Source: Trabulsiella guamensis ATCC 49490 | GTDB lineage: Bacteria > Pseudomonadota > Gammaproteobacteria > Enterobacterales > Enterobacteriaceae | Length of the DNA: 64,000 nt | Reading direction: 5' to 3' | Assembly (NCBI RefSeq): GCF_000734965.1 | Contig: NZ_JMTB01000081.1 | Coordinates: 1-64,000, forward strand | Part shown: piece by piece, positions 23,681 to 34,135 of the stretch | Layout: each line of letters opens with the position of its first letter | How positions within the stretch are numbered: position 1 is the first letter of the stretch | Translations under genes and position numbers: made by a program | The notes under the pieces: model-generated | Told to the model about the DNA's origin: nothing | Seen by the model: the letters and a program-made list of their open reading frames with translations, nothing else | Database searches by the model: none

Positions 23681-24142
23681 TTAAAGCGGAAGAAATCCGC
23701 CGCTCCCTTCCCACCCTGCCAGCCGTGAATAAATCGTTTCCACTGCCGCTTTAATGTTCGGCGTCATTGGGTAGTAAAAACCGACAATATCCGGTTGAAT
23801 ACCGACAAAAATCACGTCGCCAATGTCTTCTTTCAGTTGATCCACCAGGTAGTTCAGCGGCATGTTGTGCGTGGTCATCAGGAACATTTCCGCGATATCG
23901 TCCGGGTCGATAATGCGAATTTCGCCGGGATCGAGCCCCATATCAGTAGCATCGACGATCATCAGTCGCTGCGGCCGGAGTTCACGAATCGCCGCCACGT
24001 CTCGTTCCGGCGCGCTCCCCCCGTCGAAAACAATCCACTCTCCCTGCGGTGCGGCGGCACACATTTCCGCCAGCAGCGGACCGGCACCGTCGTCACCCAT
24101 CATGCTATTGCCGACACACAGTAATACGCTGGTCACATTCAC
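23681..24142 (-). CDS. hycI: Hydrogenase maturation endopeptidase HycI
   Basis: This 153-residue nickel-dependent protease removes the C-terminal extension of the hydrogenase large subunit after NiFe insertion. It matches E. coli HycI (156) through CVGNSMMGDDGAGPLL, IVDATDMGLDPGEIRI and TTHNMPLNYL, which contain the metal-binding Asp and His residues. The C-terminus is three residues shorter. In E. coli it is the last gene of the hyc operon. Here an oppositely oriented regulator gene separates it from hyfJ. It is the only large-subunit protease in the window, so HyfG is its likely substrate. Confidence 0.95.
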   Translation of the reverse strand: MNVTSVLLCVGNSMMGDDGAGPLLAEMCAAAPQGEWIVFDGGSAPERDVAAIRELRPQRLMIVDATDMGLDPGEIRIIDPDDIAEMFLMTTHNMPLNYLVDQLKEDIGDVIFVGIQPDIVGFYYPMTPNIKAAVETIYSRLAGWEGSGGFLPL

Positions 24143-24303
24143 TCCCCACCTGTATCCATCTTAATTGAAGAAACCCCTACTGATATCAACGAAACATCAG
24201 CGCTGAATATCTTATATTGCACGCTGCGCATGAGTAATGATCTTAAATAGTATTGCCGAATCATTGCTACTATCAGACGATACCAATCGAACAGGCTGAA
24301 CAG

Positions 24304-25995
24304 ATGAATGATGTAAAGAAGCTGTCAGGCAAGAAAATAAGAACGATTCCCATTTCGAATGAAGAGTGGAATAAGCATCTGATAGCGATGATTAATTCCG
24401 GCGTTGAACCGGAACTACTGGAATTCTTTCATCAGTTAAAAGACGAACGTGACGAATATCGTATTCTGGTGGATATCACCAACTCGGTGCTCGCGCATCT
24501 CGACCGGGACGGAATGGTTGCCGCCATCTCAGAAGATATTCACCGTTACTTCGCCATTCCTTCAGTTTCAATCGCTTTTCTGGACGGCGGCAACGCTGTC
24601 CACTTTCCGGTCATCCACTGCCTGTGGAAAGAGGGTAAAGGCAACTATTGCGAGCAGAAAAATTATCCACTCGCGGAGAGCGATATACAAAACCGGCTTC
24701 AGCACCCGCAAGCCGTTGCCCTGAACGCAGAAACCACCGAACCGCTGCTGCACGATCTTTATTCCGTCGGCATGCAGGTCGCGTTGCTGTTACCGCTGAC
24801 CTTTAATTCTCACTCACCGGGTATTCTGATCCTTGCCCACACTGATATTGGCGCTTTTACCCCTGCCGTCTGTTCGTTGTTAGGGCAAATCGCTTCACGA
24901 ATCAGCATTGGCGTGGATAATTCCAACGCATGGAATGAAATAACCCGACTTAAAGATGCGTTAAAACAGGAAAATACCTGGCTTAACGAACAAATTCAAA
25001 ATGCCGAAAGCCTGAACGACATTATTTTCCAGAGTACGGCGATGAAAAACTTGCTCCGTCAGGTGGAAATTGTCGCCACCAGCGACAGCACGGTGTTACT
25101 TCTCGGGGAAACGGGCACCGGCAAGGAACTTATCGCCCGTGCGATCCATAAACTCAGCCCGCGTTCTGCCGGGCCGCTGGTGAAAATTAACTGTGCGGCG
25201 ATCCCCGCAAGCCTGCTCGAAAGTGATCTGTTCGGCCATGAGAAAGGGGCGTTTACAGGCGCCACCAGTACTCATATCGGACGGTTTGAAATGGCGAAAG
25301 GCGGGACACTGTTTCTCGACGAGATTGGCGACATGCCGCTTGAGCTACAGCCAAAATTGCTGCGGGTTTTGCAGGAGCGTGAAATTGAGCGCGTGGGCGG
25401 ACACCAGGTGATCCCGGTAAACGTGCGCGTAGTGGCTGCCACTAACCGCAACCTGAAGCAGATGGTTGAAGAAAAAACGTTCCGCAGCGATCTCTTTTAC
25501 CGCCTGAACGTCTTTCCGGTGGAAGTGCCGCCGCTGCGCGATCGCCCGGAGGATATTCCGCCACTGGTGACCAGCTTTACCCGCAAACTGGCAGCGCGCA
25601 TGAATAAAACCATCGATACCGTTCCTGCTGCCGGAATTCAGGCGCTGTGCCGCTACCCGTGGCCGGGCAACGCGCGGGAACTGCAGAATGTCATTGAACG
25701 CGCAGTGATCCTCACCGAAGGCAGTACGCTGAATCTGCAGCTCAATGAGCTGAAAATACCGCCTGCAGCGGCACCGATAGCGACTGTCCACGTTACGCCC
25801 CGTAAATTACCCGCCATGTTCAATCCGCAGACGCCGGAAAACGACGATGACGAACGAGCACGTATTTTGCAGGCGTTGCGTGAAACCAACGGAATTGTCG
25901 CCGGGCCAAAAGGGGCTGCCAACAAGCTGGGGCTGAAGCGCACCACGCTGCTGTCGAGGATGCAGCGGCTGGGAATTAACACGCGGGAGCTGTAA
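24304..25995 (+). CDS. HyfR-like sigma-54-dependent activator, short form
   Basis: This 563-residue activator is related to HyfR and FhlA. It has one GAF domain (about 45-215), an AAA+ domain with Walker [16 protein letters not shown] (about 275) and GAFTGA (about 325), and a Fis-type HTH at the end ([17 protein letters not shown]). The tail ([20 protein letters not shown]) resembles E. coli HyfR more than FhlA. E. coli HyfR is about 670 residues, so roughly 100 N-terminal residues, the first sensor domain, are absent. Only about 160 bp separates it from hycI, so no remnant of that domain is present. I chose the ATG after an AGG; a TTG 51 bp upstream is possible. It sits on the opposite strand from hyfJ and hycI, whereas E. 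coli hyfR is co-linear with hyf. Confidence 0.88.
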   Translation: MNDVKKLSGKKIRTIPISNEEWNKHLIAMINSGVEPELLEFFHQLKDERDEYRILVDITNSVLAHLDRDGMVAAISEDIHRYFAIPSVSIAFLDGGNAVHFPVIHCLWKEGKGNYCEQKNYPLAESDIQNRLQHPQAVALNAETTEPLLHDLYSVGMQVALLLPLTFNSHSPGILILAHTDIGAFTPAVCSLLGQIASRISIGVDNSNAWNEITRLKDALKQENTWLNEQIQNAESLNDIIFQSTAMKNLLRQVEIVATSDSTVLLLGETGTGKELIARAIHKLSPRSAGPLVKINCAAIPASLLESDLFGHEKGAFTGATSTHIGRFEMAKGGTLFLDEIGDMPLELQPKLLRVLQEREIERVGGHQVIPVNVRVVAATNRNLKQMVEEKTFRSDLFYRLNVFPVEVPPLRDRPEDIPPLVTSFTRKLAARMNKTIDTVPAAGIQALCRYPWPGNARELQNVIERAVILTEGSTLNLQLNELKIPPAAAPIATVHVTPRKLPAMFNPQTPENDDDERARILQALRETNGIVAGPKGAANKLGLKRTTLLSRMQRLGINTREL

Positions 25996-26006
25996 CGGCT
26001 CCCGCG
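25982..26006. terminator. Hairpin between convergent hyfR-like gene and hyfJ
   Basis: A 9-bp stem (CGCGGGAGC / GCTCCCGCG) with a 7-nt loop overlaps the stop codon of the activator gene and lies 10 bp beyond the hyfJ stop. It could end transcription from both sides. T-runs are weak, so efficiency is uncertain. Confidence 0.45.
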
Positions 26007-26016
26007 CAGAGCGGTT

Positions 26017-26424
26017 TTAGTGGCGCTTCGCGATGAGGTAGATTGCCGGTTCGCGCTCAATTTCTCCCAGCAGTTCAATCAGGCGCCGGCTCCAGCTTCT
26101 GAAAGGCTCCGCGCCGGTTTTACTCAGCGCATCAACGGTATAAGCCAGAAGCGAGGTGTGTGTCGAATCAATGGTGATTTCGCCGAACTTCAGCAGTCCG
26201 CTCAACTTGCGACGCCCTTCTCCTTCCGGCAGTAACGCCAGCCACTCGTTGTACCCTTCCAGCGGGCATTGCAGTTCCGTTTTCAGACAATCAATCATGC
26301 CGACGTGGTGACCAATCGCCAGCGAGTAATACATCACCTGCTGGCTTTCGGCGGGAATATCGTCATCGCTGTCGACAAACTTCTGGCGCAGCGACCAAAA
26401 GGTCACTTTTCCTGATTCACTCAT
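26017..26424 (-). CDS. hyfJ: Formate hydrogenlyase assembly protein HyfJ (HycH family)
   Basis: This 135-residue protein belongs to the HycH/HyfJ family, needed for maturation of the large subunit in E. coli hydrogenase-3. Conserved [20 protein letters not shown] (about 30-49), [16 protein letters not shown] and the C-terminal [11 protein letters not shown] are visible. It is the last gene of the hyf operon and overlaps hyfI by 4 bp. The name HyfJ follows from the operon type. On sequence alone HycH is also close. Confidence 0.88.
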   Translation of the reverse strand: MSESGKVTFWSLRQKFVDSDDDIPAESQQVMYYSLAIGHHVGMIDCLKTELQCPLEGYNEWLALLPEGEGRRKLSGLLKFGEITIDSTHTSLLAYTVDALSKTGAEPFRSWSRRLIELLGEIEREPAIYLIAKRH

Positions 26425-27176
26425 GCCACCACCTGCCCGGCCACAATGCCCGTCAACCGTTGCACAATCTCCGCCAGCCGGGGATCATTTTCCTGCTTAA
26501 GCCAGGCTTCAACACCTGCAGTCTCCTGATGTTGCAGGAGTTCAAGGAAACGGTGGCTTATTATTTTCCCCTGTCGGTAGCCCGCCATTCGCCGCGCTTC
26601 GCGCTCAACCGAAACGCGCAGGCTCAACGGAATATCAGGCAGGATCAGCGCCGGTTTTTCGTCCTCCCCCTGAACGTGCTCAACACCTTTGAGTTTTTGC
26701 TCCAGCAGACCGAGCGCCACGGCAAAGCCATGAATAGTGGCTGCAGGCGTCGGCGGGCAGCCCGGGATCCATACATCCACTGGCACGATGGTGTCACTGC
26801 CACCCCAGACGCAGTAGAGATCGTGGAAGATCCCGCCACCAACGCCGCAGGCGCCGTAAGAGATGCAGATTTTCGGATCCGGTGCCGACTCGTACGCCCG
26901 CAGCGCAGGCATGCGCATAGCGCGGGTGACGGCGCCGGTAAACAGCAGAATATCGGCATGGCGCGGTGAAGCCACCACTTTGATGCCAAAGCGTTCGGCA
27001 TCAAAGACTGGCGTAATCGCGGAAAAGATCTCGATTTCACAGCCGTTGCAACCGCCGCAGTCGACGCGGTAAACGTAGGCTGAACGCTTAATATCTTTCA
27101 GCAGCGTTTGCTTCATCCGCGCGACATCGTCGGTCAGCGTAATCGGCTGACTGACGTGATGATTAAATTCACTCAT
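26421..27176 (-). CDS. hyfI: Hydrogenase-4 small subunit HyfI
   Basis: This 251-residue [NiFe]-hydrogenase small subunit (NuoB-like) holds the proximal 4Fe-4S cluster. The cysteine ligands are in [13 protein letters not shown] (about 40), [10 protein letters not shown] (about 105) and [14 protein letters not shown] (about 142). It transfers electrons to the HyfG active site. I took the ATG giving [11 protein letters not shown], preceded by AGGAG; a GTG or ATG a few codons upstream is possible. It overlaps hyfH by 8 bp and hyfJ by 4 bp. Confidence 0.92.
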   Translation of the reverse strand: MSEFNHHVSQPITLTDDVARMKQTLLKDIKRSAYVYRVDCGGCNGCEIEIFSAITPVFDAERFGIKVVASPRHADILLFTGAVTRAMRMPALRAYESAPDPKICISYGACGVGGGIFHDLYCVWGGSDTIVPVDVWIPGCPPTPAATIHGFAVALGLLEQKLKGVEHVQGEDEKPALILPDIPLSLRVSVEREARRMAGYRQGKIISHRFLELLQHQETAGVEAWLKQENDPRLAEIVQRLTGIVAGQVVA

Positions 27177-27723
27177 GGCGCTCCTCCGCAACGGTAAAAC
27201 TGATGGGTTGCTGATCGTGGCTGGCGAGCGTCTGTTTGCGTTTACACGCCGGACAGGTACTCAACTGTGTACTCATGCCTGCCAGCGCCTCATCGCTGAC
27301 CCCGGACTGACGTAACAGCTCCACAGCATACTGCGCCGATTTTTCCGGCGTAAAGGGCTGATGGCACGCCACACAGTGCTGCAGACGAAACACCGCTTTT
27401 ACATATAAATCAGCTTTGTTAGTCACCGCCAGTTCGAAGTCCTCCGACAGCCGAATAGCGCCTGTCGGGCATACTTCTTCGCAGCGGCCGCAGAAAATGC
27501 AGCGGCCGATAAACAGCTGCCAGATGCGCTCGTTACTTTCCGGATGAGTTTCCATGGTCAACGCATTGGCCGGGCACGCCATGGTACAGGCCGCGCAGGC
27601 GATGCACTGCTGTGGATCCAGCTCTGGTTTGCCACGAAAGCCCGGGCACACCTCCAGCGGTTTGAACGGGTATTTCACCGTCGGTTCACCCGCTTTCAGA
27701 ATGGTTTTAAACAGTTTCAGCAT
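27169..27723 (-). CDS. hyfH: Hydrogenase-4 ferredoxin-like subunit HyfH
   Basis: This 184-residue NuoI-like subunit has two 4Fe-4S motifs, [16 protein letters not shown] (about 41) and [16 protein letters not shown] (about 75). Two more cysteine pairs, CVACHQ and CPACKRK, may bind zinc or another cluster. The N-terminus [20 protein letters not shown] and the [12 protein letters not shown] segment match E. coli HyfH, not HycF. It lies 10 bp after hyfG. Confidence 0.93.
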   Translation of the reverse strand: MLKLFKTILKAGEPTVKYPFKPLEVCPGFRGKPELDPQQCIACAACTMACPANALTMETHPESNERIWQLFIGRCIFCGRCEEVCPTGAIRLSEDFELAVTNKADLYVKAVFRLQHCVACHQPFTPEKSAQYAVELLRQSGVSDEALAGMSTQLSTCPACKRKQTLASHDQQPISFTVAEERHE

Positions 27724-27733
27724 CGTTCAATCC

Positions 27734-29467
27734 TTACTTAAGCGGTGACTGTGAACGCTCAATGCCATACCGTTCAATCTCCTTGTAAGGCACAGTGGTG
27801 GACTTGCGTTTACGCACATCCACTAAGGTCACGCGATCGGTACAGGAGTAGCATGGGTCGAGGCTCCCGATGATCAACGGCGCATCGGAAACCGTATTGC
27901 CGCGCAGCATGTAGCGCAGCACCGGCCAGTTCGCGTAGGTTGCCGCACGGCAGCGCCAGCGGAACAGCTTCTGGTTGTCGCCAAGCATGCTCCAGTGAAC
28001 ATCTTCGCCTCGCGGCGCTTCGACATACCCCAGCGCAAACTTGTGCGGCTGGTAGGTAAAGCCCTCGGTCAGCAATGGCCCTTCCCCCATAGTTTCCAGC
28101 GCGTATTCGATCATCGCCAGTGAGTCGAAGGTTTCTTTCACTCGAACCATCACGCGGGAGAACACATCGCCGCCATCAAAGGAGAACAGGGTCTTCGGCA
28201 GGTTGCCGTAATCGGCATACGGGTGGTCGAAGCGCATATCGCGTTTAAAACCACTACCGCGGATCAGCGGGCCGACCGGGCTGTAATCCCGCGCTACTTT
28301 GCGATCGAGGATCCCGACGCCCTGAGTACGCTGTTCAATGTTTGGCGTCGCCAACAGCATCTCAACCAGGTCGCTGACCTCGGCCCGCATCTCGCGCACC
28401 AGTTGCAGAGTTTTAATCCGCTGCTCTTTCAGAATGTCGCGGCGAATGCCGCCAATCAGGTTGAGGCCATAGGTTTTGCGCGAGCCAGTGAGCAGTTCCG
28501 CCATGGTCATCGACTTCTCACGCACACGGAAGAACTGCATAAAACCGGTGTCGAAACCAACAAAATGGCTGGAAAGCCCGATATTCAGCAGGTGGCTGTG
28601 CAGGCGTTCGACTTCCAGCAGCACCGAGCGAATGGTGTGCGCCCGCTGTGGTACCACAATGCCTAACGCATTTTCGACCGACGTGGCGTATGCCACGCTG
28701 TGAGCAAAGCCACAGATACCGCACACACGGTCAGAAAGGAAAGTGACTTCGTTATAGCCCATTCGCGTTTCCGCGAGTTTTTCCATACCGCGATGCACGT
28801 AGAACAGGCGGTAATCGGCATCCACAATCTGCTCGCCATCCACAAACAGCCGGAAGTGGCCTGGCTCATCTGAGGTGATATGCATCGGGCCCACGGGGAC
28901 GACGCGCGAACGCTTGTCGCCATCGTTGATGAACGGGTAGGTTTCGGTCTCCGTGGTCGGTGCCGGGCGCTGGCGATAGTCCATGGTGTCTTTACGCAGC
29001 GGGTGCATATCGTCCGGCCAGTCATCCGGCAGCACCAGACGACGCTCATCCGGCAGGCCAATCGGCTTCAGGCCAAACATGTCACGGATTTCGCGCTCGC
29101 CCCACACTGCCGCCGGAACGCGGGGTGTGACTGACGGAAATTCAAGAGAGTGATCCACCAGCGCCTTCACCACCACCCAGCACTTCTCGCCCTCTTCCAT
29201 CGACAGCGCATAGTAAACGGCGAAATGGCCGTTAAGGGTGCGCTCGTCGTTACCAAACAGCACCGGCAACCAGCCGCCGCACTGATAGTAGAGAAACTCG
29301 ACAATCTCCGGCATCACGTTCATTTTGACGGTGATGGTGAGCTGGTCGTTGGTCTGACGCTCTTCATCGATAATGGCGCCGGGGAATTTCTCCCGCACCG
29401 CCGCCACATAGCCCATACCACGGAGATCGCCCTGCGCAAGACCGTTCATATATTGTTGATAACTCAC
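27734..29467 (-). CDS. hyfG: Hydrogenase-4 large subunit HyfG
   Basis: This 577-residue subunit fuses a NuoC-like domain (about 1-170) to a NiFe/NuoD-like catalytic domain. NiFe ligands are in [11 protein letters not shown] (about 233) and in the C-terminal DPCYSCTDR. About 30 residues follow that last motif ([10 protein letters not shown] ... SQSPLK), the extension that HycI should remove after the Arg. Sequence is strongly HyfG-like ([20 protein letters not shown]). I chose the GTG start: it has GGAG 7 bases upstream, overlaps the hyfF stop as GTGA and gives a length near E. coli HyfG. An ATG six codons later is the alternative. Confidence 0.94.
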   Translation of the reverse strand: MSYQQYMNGLAQGDLRGMGYVAAVREKFPGAIIDEERQTNDQLTITVKMNVMPEIVEFLYYQCGGWLPVLFGNDERTLNGHFAVYYALSMEEGEKCWVVVKALVDHSLEFPSVTPRVPAAVWGEREIRDMFGLKPIGLPDERRLVLPDDWPDDMHPLRKDTMDYRQRPAPTTETETYPFINDGDKRSRVVPVGPMHITSDEPGHFRLFVDGEQIVDADYRLFYVHRGMEKLAETRMGYNEVTFLSDRVCGICGFAHSVAYATSVENALGIVVPQRAHTIRSVLLEVERLHSHLLNIGLSSHFVGFDTGFMQFFRVREKSMTMAELLTGSRKTYGLNLIGGIRRDILKEQRIKTLQLVREMRAEVSDLVEMLLATPNIEQRTQGVGILDRKVARDYSPVGPLIRGSGFKRDMRFDHPYADYGNLPKTLFSFDGGDVFSRVMVRVKETFDSLAMIEYALETMGEGPLLTEGFTYQPHKFALGYVEAPRGEDVHWSMLGDNQKLFRWRCRAATYANWPVLRYMLRGNTVSDAPLIIGSLDPCYSCTDRVTLVDVRKRKSTTVPYKEIERYGIERSQSPLK

Positions 29468-31053
29468 TTCATTTCTCCAGCACACTCGCGGGTGCAATCA
29501 CTGTGATTCGAGGATGTGGCGCGACTCACCGCCCATGGCCACTGATACGTCTGTTGCGGGGAGGCTTTCATTACCACCGTGGTCGCGTTCTCCAGCATGT
29601 GGCTGACTGGCTGTGGAATATGCGTCCCCATCAGCAGCATCAGCGCCAGCAGGATCGCCATCGGCAGCGTGGTCAGCAGACCAAGCTCACCGCGGCTGGT
29701 GGCCTCCGGGGCGGCGCCAAACAACAGGCAGGCCACCATGCGCACCAGACCGCCGAGCACCACGGTTAACAGCAACAGCAGGATGAGGGTCAGCCACAAA
29801 TGCCCGGCCGCAAGCCCGGCGGTCACGGTCATAAATTCACTGAGGAAAATGTTGAATGGCGGCATCCCGGCGAGCGCCAGCGCACCGCCGGCCAGCAGCA
29901 CCGCGCTGAACGGCATCAGTCTGAGCATGCCACGCACAACGCCCAGATCGCGGGTGCCGTACTTGAGCAGCACGTTGCCGGAACCGCAGAACAGCAGCGT
30001 TTTCGCGAGGCTGTGGTTCAGGGTATGCAGCAATGCCGCCAGTACGCCCAGCGGGCCGCCAATCCCCAGCGCGACAGCGATAAGCCCCATGTTTTCCACG
30101 CTGGAATAGGCCAGAAGACGTTTAACGTCGTGTTGTACCAGAATGAAGAATGCCGCCACCGCCACCGACAGCAGACCGAAGATCAGCAACAGTGTGCTGG
30201 GGAACTGCGGGCCGATGGCCTGGCTGATGATGATGTAGAAGCGAATGATCACCAGCAACGCGCAGTTGAGCAGTACCGCCGACAGCAACGCACTGGTGGG
30301 GCTTGGCGCTTCACTGTGCGCGTCCGGTAGCCAGGCATGCATCGGGAACAGGCCGGTTTTGGTACCAAAGCCAATCAGCACGAAGACAAACGCCAGGTGC
30401 ATCAGCGTCGGGTCAAGCTGCCCGGCATGTTTCAGCACTTCGGTCCAGAAAATGGCGTTACCCGGATCCGGCATAAAGCTCGCCGCATTGGCATACACCA
30501 GAATGGTGCCGAACAGGCCAAACGCCACGCCGACGGTACAGATGATGATGTACTTCCACGCCGCTTCCAGCGAAGAGCGTTGGCCGTAAATCCCCACCAG
30601 AAACGCCGAACTGAGCGTGGTGGCTTCAATCGCCGCCCACATCACAATCAGGTTATTACTGGTGACCACCAGCATCATGGTGAACAGGAACAGATGGAAG
30701 AAACCGTAGTAGTTGCACAACGTGGCGACGGAGATTTCCCCCTCGTCCACCTCATGACGCATATACCCCATCGAGTACAGCCCGGTCAGGAAACCGATGA
30801 GTCCAAGGATGGCGAGAAACAGGGCGCTCAGGCTGTCCACGTGCAGCCACAGGTTGCTGGAGAAAATTTCCCCCTGCAGATACACCGCGCGAACAGCACA
30901 GAACGTCACGCCCAACAGCGCAAGGATGCCGAGGCTGTGCAGCAAAGTTACCGCCGAACGAGCCGCCGCGCCGAGCGTTCTGCAGGCAAACGCCAGCAGT
31001 GAAAACAGCAGCGGCGTGAGGATGAGTAAAGTGAAAATAGCATTATGACTCAT
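29464..31053 (-). CDS. hyfF: Hydrogenase-4 membrane subunit HyfF (antiporter-like)
   Basis: This 529-residue NuoL/M/N-type membrane subunit has about 14 hydrophobic spans. The family motif [19 protein letters not shown] is at about 235, followed by [16 protein letters not shown]. In the latter the lysine found in HyfB and HyfD (MVKVG) is replaced by Asn. The [17 protein letters not shown] block is at about 315. Length matches E. coli HyfF (526). Hyc operons have no equivalent, so this gene helps identify the operon as hydrogenase-4. Confidence 0.92.
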   Translation of the reverse strand: MSHNAIFTLLILTPLLFSLLAFACRTLGAAARSAVTLLHSLGILALLGVTFCAVRAVYLQGEIFSSNLWLHVDSLSALFLAILGLIGFLTGLYSMGYMRHEVDEGEISVATLCNYYGFFHLFLFTMMLVVTSNNLIVMWAAIEATTLSSAFLVGIYGQRSSLEAAWKYIIICTVGVAFGLFGTILVYANAASFMPDPGNAIFWTEVLKHAGQLDPTLMHLAFVFVLIGFGTKTGLFPMHAWLPDAHSEAPSPTSALLSAVLLNCALLVIIRFYIIISQAIGPQFPSTLLLIFGLLSVAVAAFFILVQHDVKRLLAYSSVENMGLIAVALGIGGPLGVLAALLHTLNHSLAKTLLFCGSGNVLLKYGTRDLGVVRGMLRLMPFSAVLLAGGALALAGMPPFNIFLSEFMTVTAGLAAGHLWLTLILLLLLTVVLGGLVRMVACLLFGAAPEATSRGELGLLTTLPMAILLALMLLMGTHIPQPVSHMLENATTVVMKASPQQTYQWPWAVSRATSSNHSDCTRECAGEMK

Positions 31054-31057
31054 GGTG

Positions 31058-31711
31058 TTATCCCTTCAGCGCTGTCAGTTTGTTAACATCCAGCGTGCCG
31101 AGCGTGCGCCAGATTTTCCTCACCAGCAGCACCATGACGATCACCGCGAAGATGGCGTCGGTGGCAATCCCAATCTCAACCAGTTCCGGCGCTTTATACG
31201 CCAGCAGAGCGAGAACCAGATGCGAACCGTTTTCCATCAGGCAGTAGCCAAACACCTGCTTAAGGATGTTGCGTTGAGTCACGATGCACAGCAGTCCCAG
31301 CAGGAAGTGGCCCAGCGCCACCGCCAGCGCAGGTTTCAGTTCATGCAGCAGCGGCAGCGCCACCGGACTAACGACAAACCAGCACAGCACCACAATCACT
31401 GCCGCGGCGACCATCAGCATCGCCGGGCTTATCAGGCTCACATCCGCCGTCGGGTCGGCAAGCTTACGCAGCGCATACCCCATGATCAGCGGTACCAGCA
31501 CGACCTTAGTGAGGAACGCGCTGAACGACCACATCAGCAGTTGTTCGGAATCCAGCGTTCTGGAAAGCGTGAAAAAAATCAGCACCAGCACCAGCGACTG
31601 CAGGGCGTAGAACCAGCAGGAGCTGCGCGGATGTCTGGCACCAATCACCAGCAGCGATGTCACCATCATCAGCCCGGCGAGATTATTAACAATTAAGGTT
31701 CCGGTCATCAT
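31058..31711 (-). CDS. hyfE: Hydrogenase-4 membrane subunit HyfE
   Basis: This 217-residue NuoK-like membrane subunit matches E. coli HyfE (216) in length and place. It has about seven hydrophobic spans ([21 protein letters not shown] at the N-terminus, [21 protein letters not shown] at about 155). The Glu residues in such spans are typical of proton-channel subunits. It has no counterpart in hyc operons. It starts 8 bp after hyfD. Confidence 0.92.
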   Translation of the reverse strand: MMTGTLIVNNLAGLMMVTSLLVIGARHPRSSCWFYALQSLVLVLIFFTLSRTLDSEQLLMWSFSAFLTKVVLVPLIMGYALRKLADPTADVSLISPAMLMVAAAVIVVLCWFVVSPVALPLLHELKPALAVALGHFLLGLLCIVTQRNILKQVFGYCLMENGSHLVLALLAYKAPELVEIGIATDAIFAVIVMVLLVRKIWRTLGTLDVNKLTALKG

Positions 31712-31719
31712 CGACTCCC

Positions 31720-33162
31720 TTAGTTAAGCCAGAGGGCAGCAATCACGCTTGAGCACAGCGACATCACTACCAGCACGACCAATACCACACGCATTGCCAG
31801 CGGCAGTGGCGACATCTGCGCCACTTCCGGACTCGGCTCCCCGGGCACAACGCGACCAAACCAGTAAATCAGCCAGCCGAAACTTGCCACCGACTCAATC
31901 AGCACCAGTACCATGACCGGGATGAGTGCCCAGTCGTGGGTGGAGAGTGAGAAACCAGCGGCAAAAATCGGGAATTTACTGAAGAAACCGTTGAACGGCG
32001 GCACACCGGCAATCGCCAGTGCGGCGACGCAAAAGCCGATACCGAGCAGCGGCGATTTGCCTATCACGCCACGCAGTTTCGGCAACAGACGCGTACCACA
32101 GCTGTAGCTGAATGCCCCGGCCACCAGGAAGAACAGGCTCTTGGCGAACGCGTGGTTGAAGATGTAGGCAATCCCACCGTCGAAGGCTTCTTTTGAACCC
32201 AGCACCGCCAGAGACAGCGCGAGGAAGATGTACGCGAGTTGGGTGATGGTGGACCACGCCAGCAGGCGTTTCATGTCTTTCTGCGGCAGGTACATCATGA
32301 AGCCGTAGATCAGCGTGATGGTGGCCATGACGATCCCGACCCAGCCAATCACGTGCGGCACATTGCCACCCTCGATAATGGCGCGGGCAAAAATATAGAC
32401 ACCCACTTTCACCATGGACGCAGCATGCAGGTAAGCACTCACCGGGGTAGGCGCTTCCATCGCGTCCGGAAGCCAGGCCTGCAACGGCAGTTGTGCCGAT
32501 TTCCCCCACGCAGCGAACAGGATCCCACCGTAGACGATATAGCTGGCACTGCCCGAAAGCTGGCTCAGCGCACTCAGTTCAAAGGTGCCAGTGTTGAGGA
32601 ACAACGTGGCGGCAGCCAGATACAGCCCCAGCGACGCAACGTGCGTGATCAGCAGCGCTTTCATCGCCGAACGCTGGGATTTTGGCGTCTGGTAGTAGCC
32701 AATCAGCGCCCAGGAACAGCCGCCGGTAATTTCGAAGAACAGCAGTTGCCCGAGCAGCGTGGATGAGAGCACCAGCCCCGCCATCGCGCCAATGAAGATA
32801 AGCAGAAACGCGTAGTAACGGTTGCCGCCATCATGCGGATGTTCACGGTTACCGGTGGTCAGATAGCCGGTGGAGTACAGGCTCACCAGCAGGCCAAGGA
32901 ACACCACCGCGAAAACAATCAGCGTGCTTATCCGGTCAATGGTGAAGCCAAAGAGTGCCATACCGTGATAACTCACCAGCGTCCAGGTTTCTGCAACCTT
33001 TCCGCCTGTCAGAAACTGCCAGCCGAGCGCCACCGTGCCAAGCGTCGCCAGCAACGCAAACAATGTACAGACGATGCGCGCCCGGCACTGCGGCAGGCAG
33101 GCCGTCAGCAGTGCGCCGATAAACGGCAGTAGCAGGGTCGTCAGCGCTATTTTTTCCATCAT
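31720..33162 (-). CDS. hyfD: Hydrogenase-4 membrane subunit HyfD (antiporter-like)
   Basis: This 480-residue NuoL/M/N-type subunit has the signature KSAQLPLQAWLPDAMEAPTP (about 210) and YLHAASMVKVGVYIF with the conserved membrane lysine. LLAWSTITQLAYIFLALSL (about 300) is another family block. It is a second antiporter-like subunit besides HyfB and HyfF and is absent from hyc operons. It suggests proton or cation translocation linked to hydrogen evolution, which is inference. Confidence 0.92.
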   Translation of the reverse strand: MMEKIALTTLLLPFIGALLTACLPQCRARIVCTLFALLATLGTVALGWQFLTGGKVAETWTLVSYHGMALFGFTIDRISTLIVFAVVFLGLLVSLYSTGYLTTGNREHPHDGGNRYYAFLLIFIGAMAGLVLSSTLLGQLLFFEITGGCSWALIGYYQTPKSQRSAMKALLITHVASLGLYLAAATLFLNTGTFELSALSQLSGSASYIVYGGILFAAWGKSAQLPLQAWLPDAMEAPTPVSAYLHAASMVKVGVYIFARAIIEGGNVPHVIGWVGIVMATITLIYGFMMYLPQKDMKRLLAWSTITQLAYIFLALSLAVLGSKEAFDGGIAYIFNHAFAKSLFFLVAGAFSYSCGTRLLPKLRGVIGKSPLLGIGFCVAALAIAGVPPFNGFFSKFPIFAAGFSLSTHDWALIPVMVLVLIESVASFGWLIYWFGRVVPGEPSPEVAQMSPLPLAMRVVLVVLVVMSLCSSVIAALWLN

Positions 33163-33174
33163 TAGCGGCGCTCC

Positions 33175-34125
33175 TTACAGACCGGTAAAGTAAAAGACGA
33201 AGGCCAGCACCGCGATGCCGAAGCCAAGCCAGGTCACGCGATGGGTCAGCAGGAAGCGTCCGCGCGCCAGTGAGTTCTCAATGATGGAGGCCAGCACAAA
33301 GACCACCACCAGCTTGATAATCATCACCACCAGCGCCAGTAACAGCGCCGATGCCGAAAGGCTCGCCGCTTTACCAAACGGAATGAACACCGCGAGGAAC
33401 ATCTCGGCTACCACCACCTGCTTGAGACCAATCCCCCACTTCACCAGCGCAAAGTCTGCGCCGGAATATTCGGTGAGCGGCCCTTCCTGCAATTCCTGCT
33501 CGGCTTCCGCCACGTCGAAGGGGATTTTGCCCATCTCGATAAACGCGGCGAAACCGCAGGCCAGGAAAGCCATGAAAATCGCCAGTGGCGAGGACCACCC
33601 CTCTGACAGCACCGCACTGATGGTGCCAATGTTGGTGGAGCCGACAATCAGTGCCACCACCAGCAGGCCGAGGATCAGAATCGGCTCAACCAGAATGCCG
33701 AGGGTTAACTCGCGGCTGGCACCAATTCCGGCGAAGGTACTGCTGCTGTCGAGCCCGGAGAGCGAAAAGAAGAAGCGGAACAGGGCGAACAGATACAACA
33801 GGGTGATCAGGTCTCCCGCGCCACCGAACGGCGAGGTACGGGTAAAGACCGGCAGCGCCATCGCCACCAGTAACATGCTGCTGAGCAGCACCCACGGCAT
33901 CACGCGGAACATAGCGCCGGATTGTTGCGGCCCTACTGGCTGACGCTTCATCAGCTTGCCGAGATCCCGATAGTCCTGAAGAATGCCCGGGCCACGGCGC
34001 GACTGCATCCGCGCGCGGATCTGGCGGGAAATACCGGTCATCAGCGGCGTCAGCGCCAGCAATACTGCCGCCTGACAGAGCGCAAACAGCCCCATTCCCC
34101 ACTCTGGCGTTTGTTGGATTAACAT
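33175..34125 (-). CDS. hyfC: Hydrogenase-4 membrane subunit HyfC (NuoH-like)
   Basis: This 316-residue membrane subunit (HycD/NuoH family) anchors the soluble arm. The cytoplasmic loop GPGILQDYRDLGKLMKRQPV (about 44) and the EMGKIPFDVAEAEQELQEGP block (about 195), with its acidic residues, are the family hallmarks. About eight hydrophobic spans are present. Length matches E. coli HyfC (about 315). It sits 10 bp after hyfB. Confidence 0.94.
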   Translation of the reverse strand: MLIQQTPEWGMGLFALCQAAVLLALTPLMTGISRQIRARMQSRRGPGILQDYRDLGKLMKRQPVGPQQSGAMFRVMPWVLLSSMLLVAMALPVFTRTSPFGGAGDLITLLYLFALFRFFFSLSGLDSSSTFAGIGASRELTLGILVEPILILGLLVVALIVGSTNIGTISAVLSEGWSSPLAIFMAFLACGFAAFIEMGKIPFDVAEAEQELQEGPLTEYSGADFALVKWGIGLKQVVVAEMFLAVFIPFGKAASLSASALLLALVVMIIKLVVVFVLASIIENSLARGRFLLTHRVTWLGFGIAVLAFVFYFTGL

Positions 34126-34135
34126 CTCATTCTCC

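Noticed and set aside
24143-24303. A broken upstream piece of a full-length HyfR
   Set aside because: The gap is only about 160 bp and no frame in it resembles the missing N-terminal domain, so recent truncation or a frameshift is not supported.
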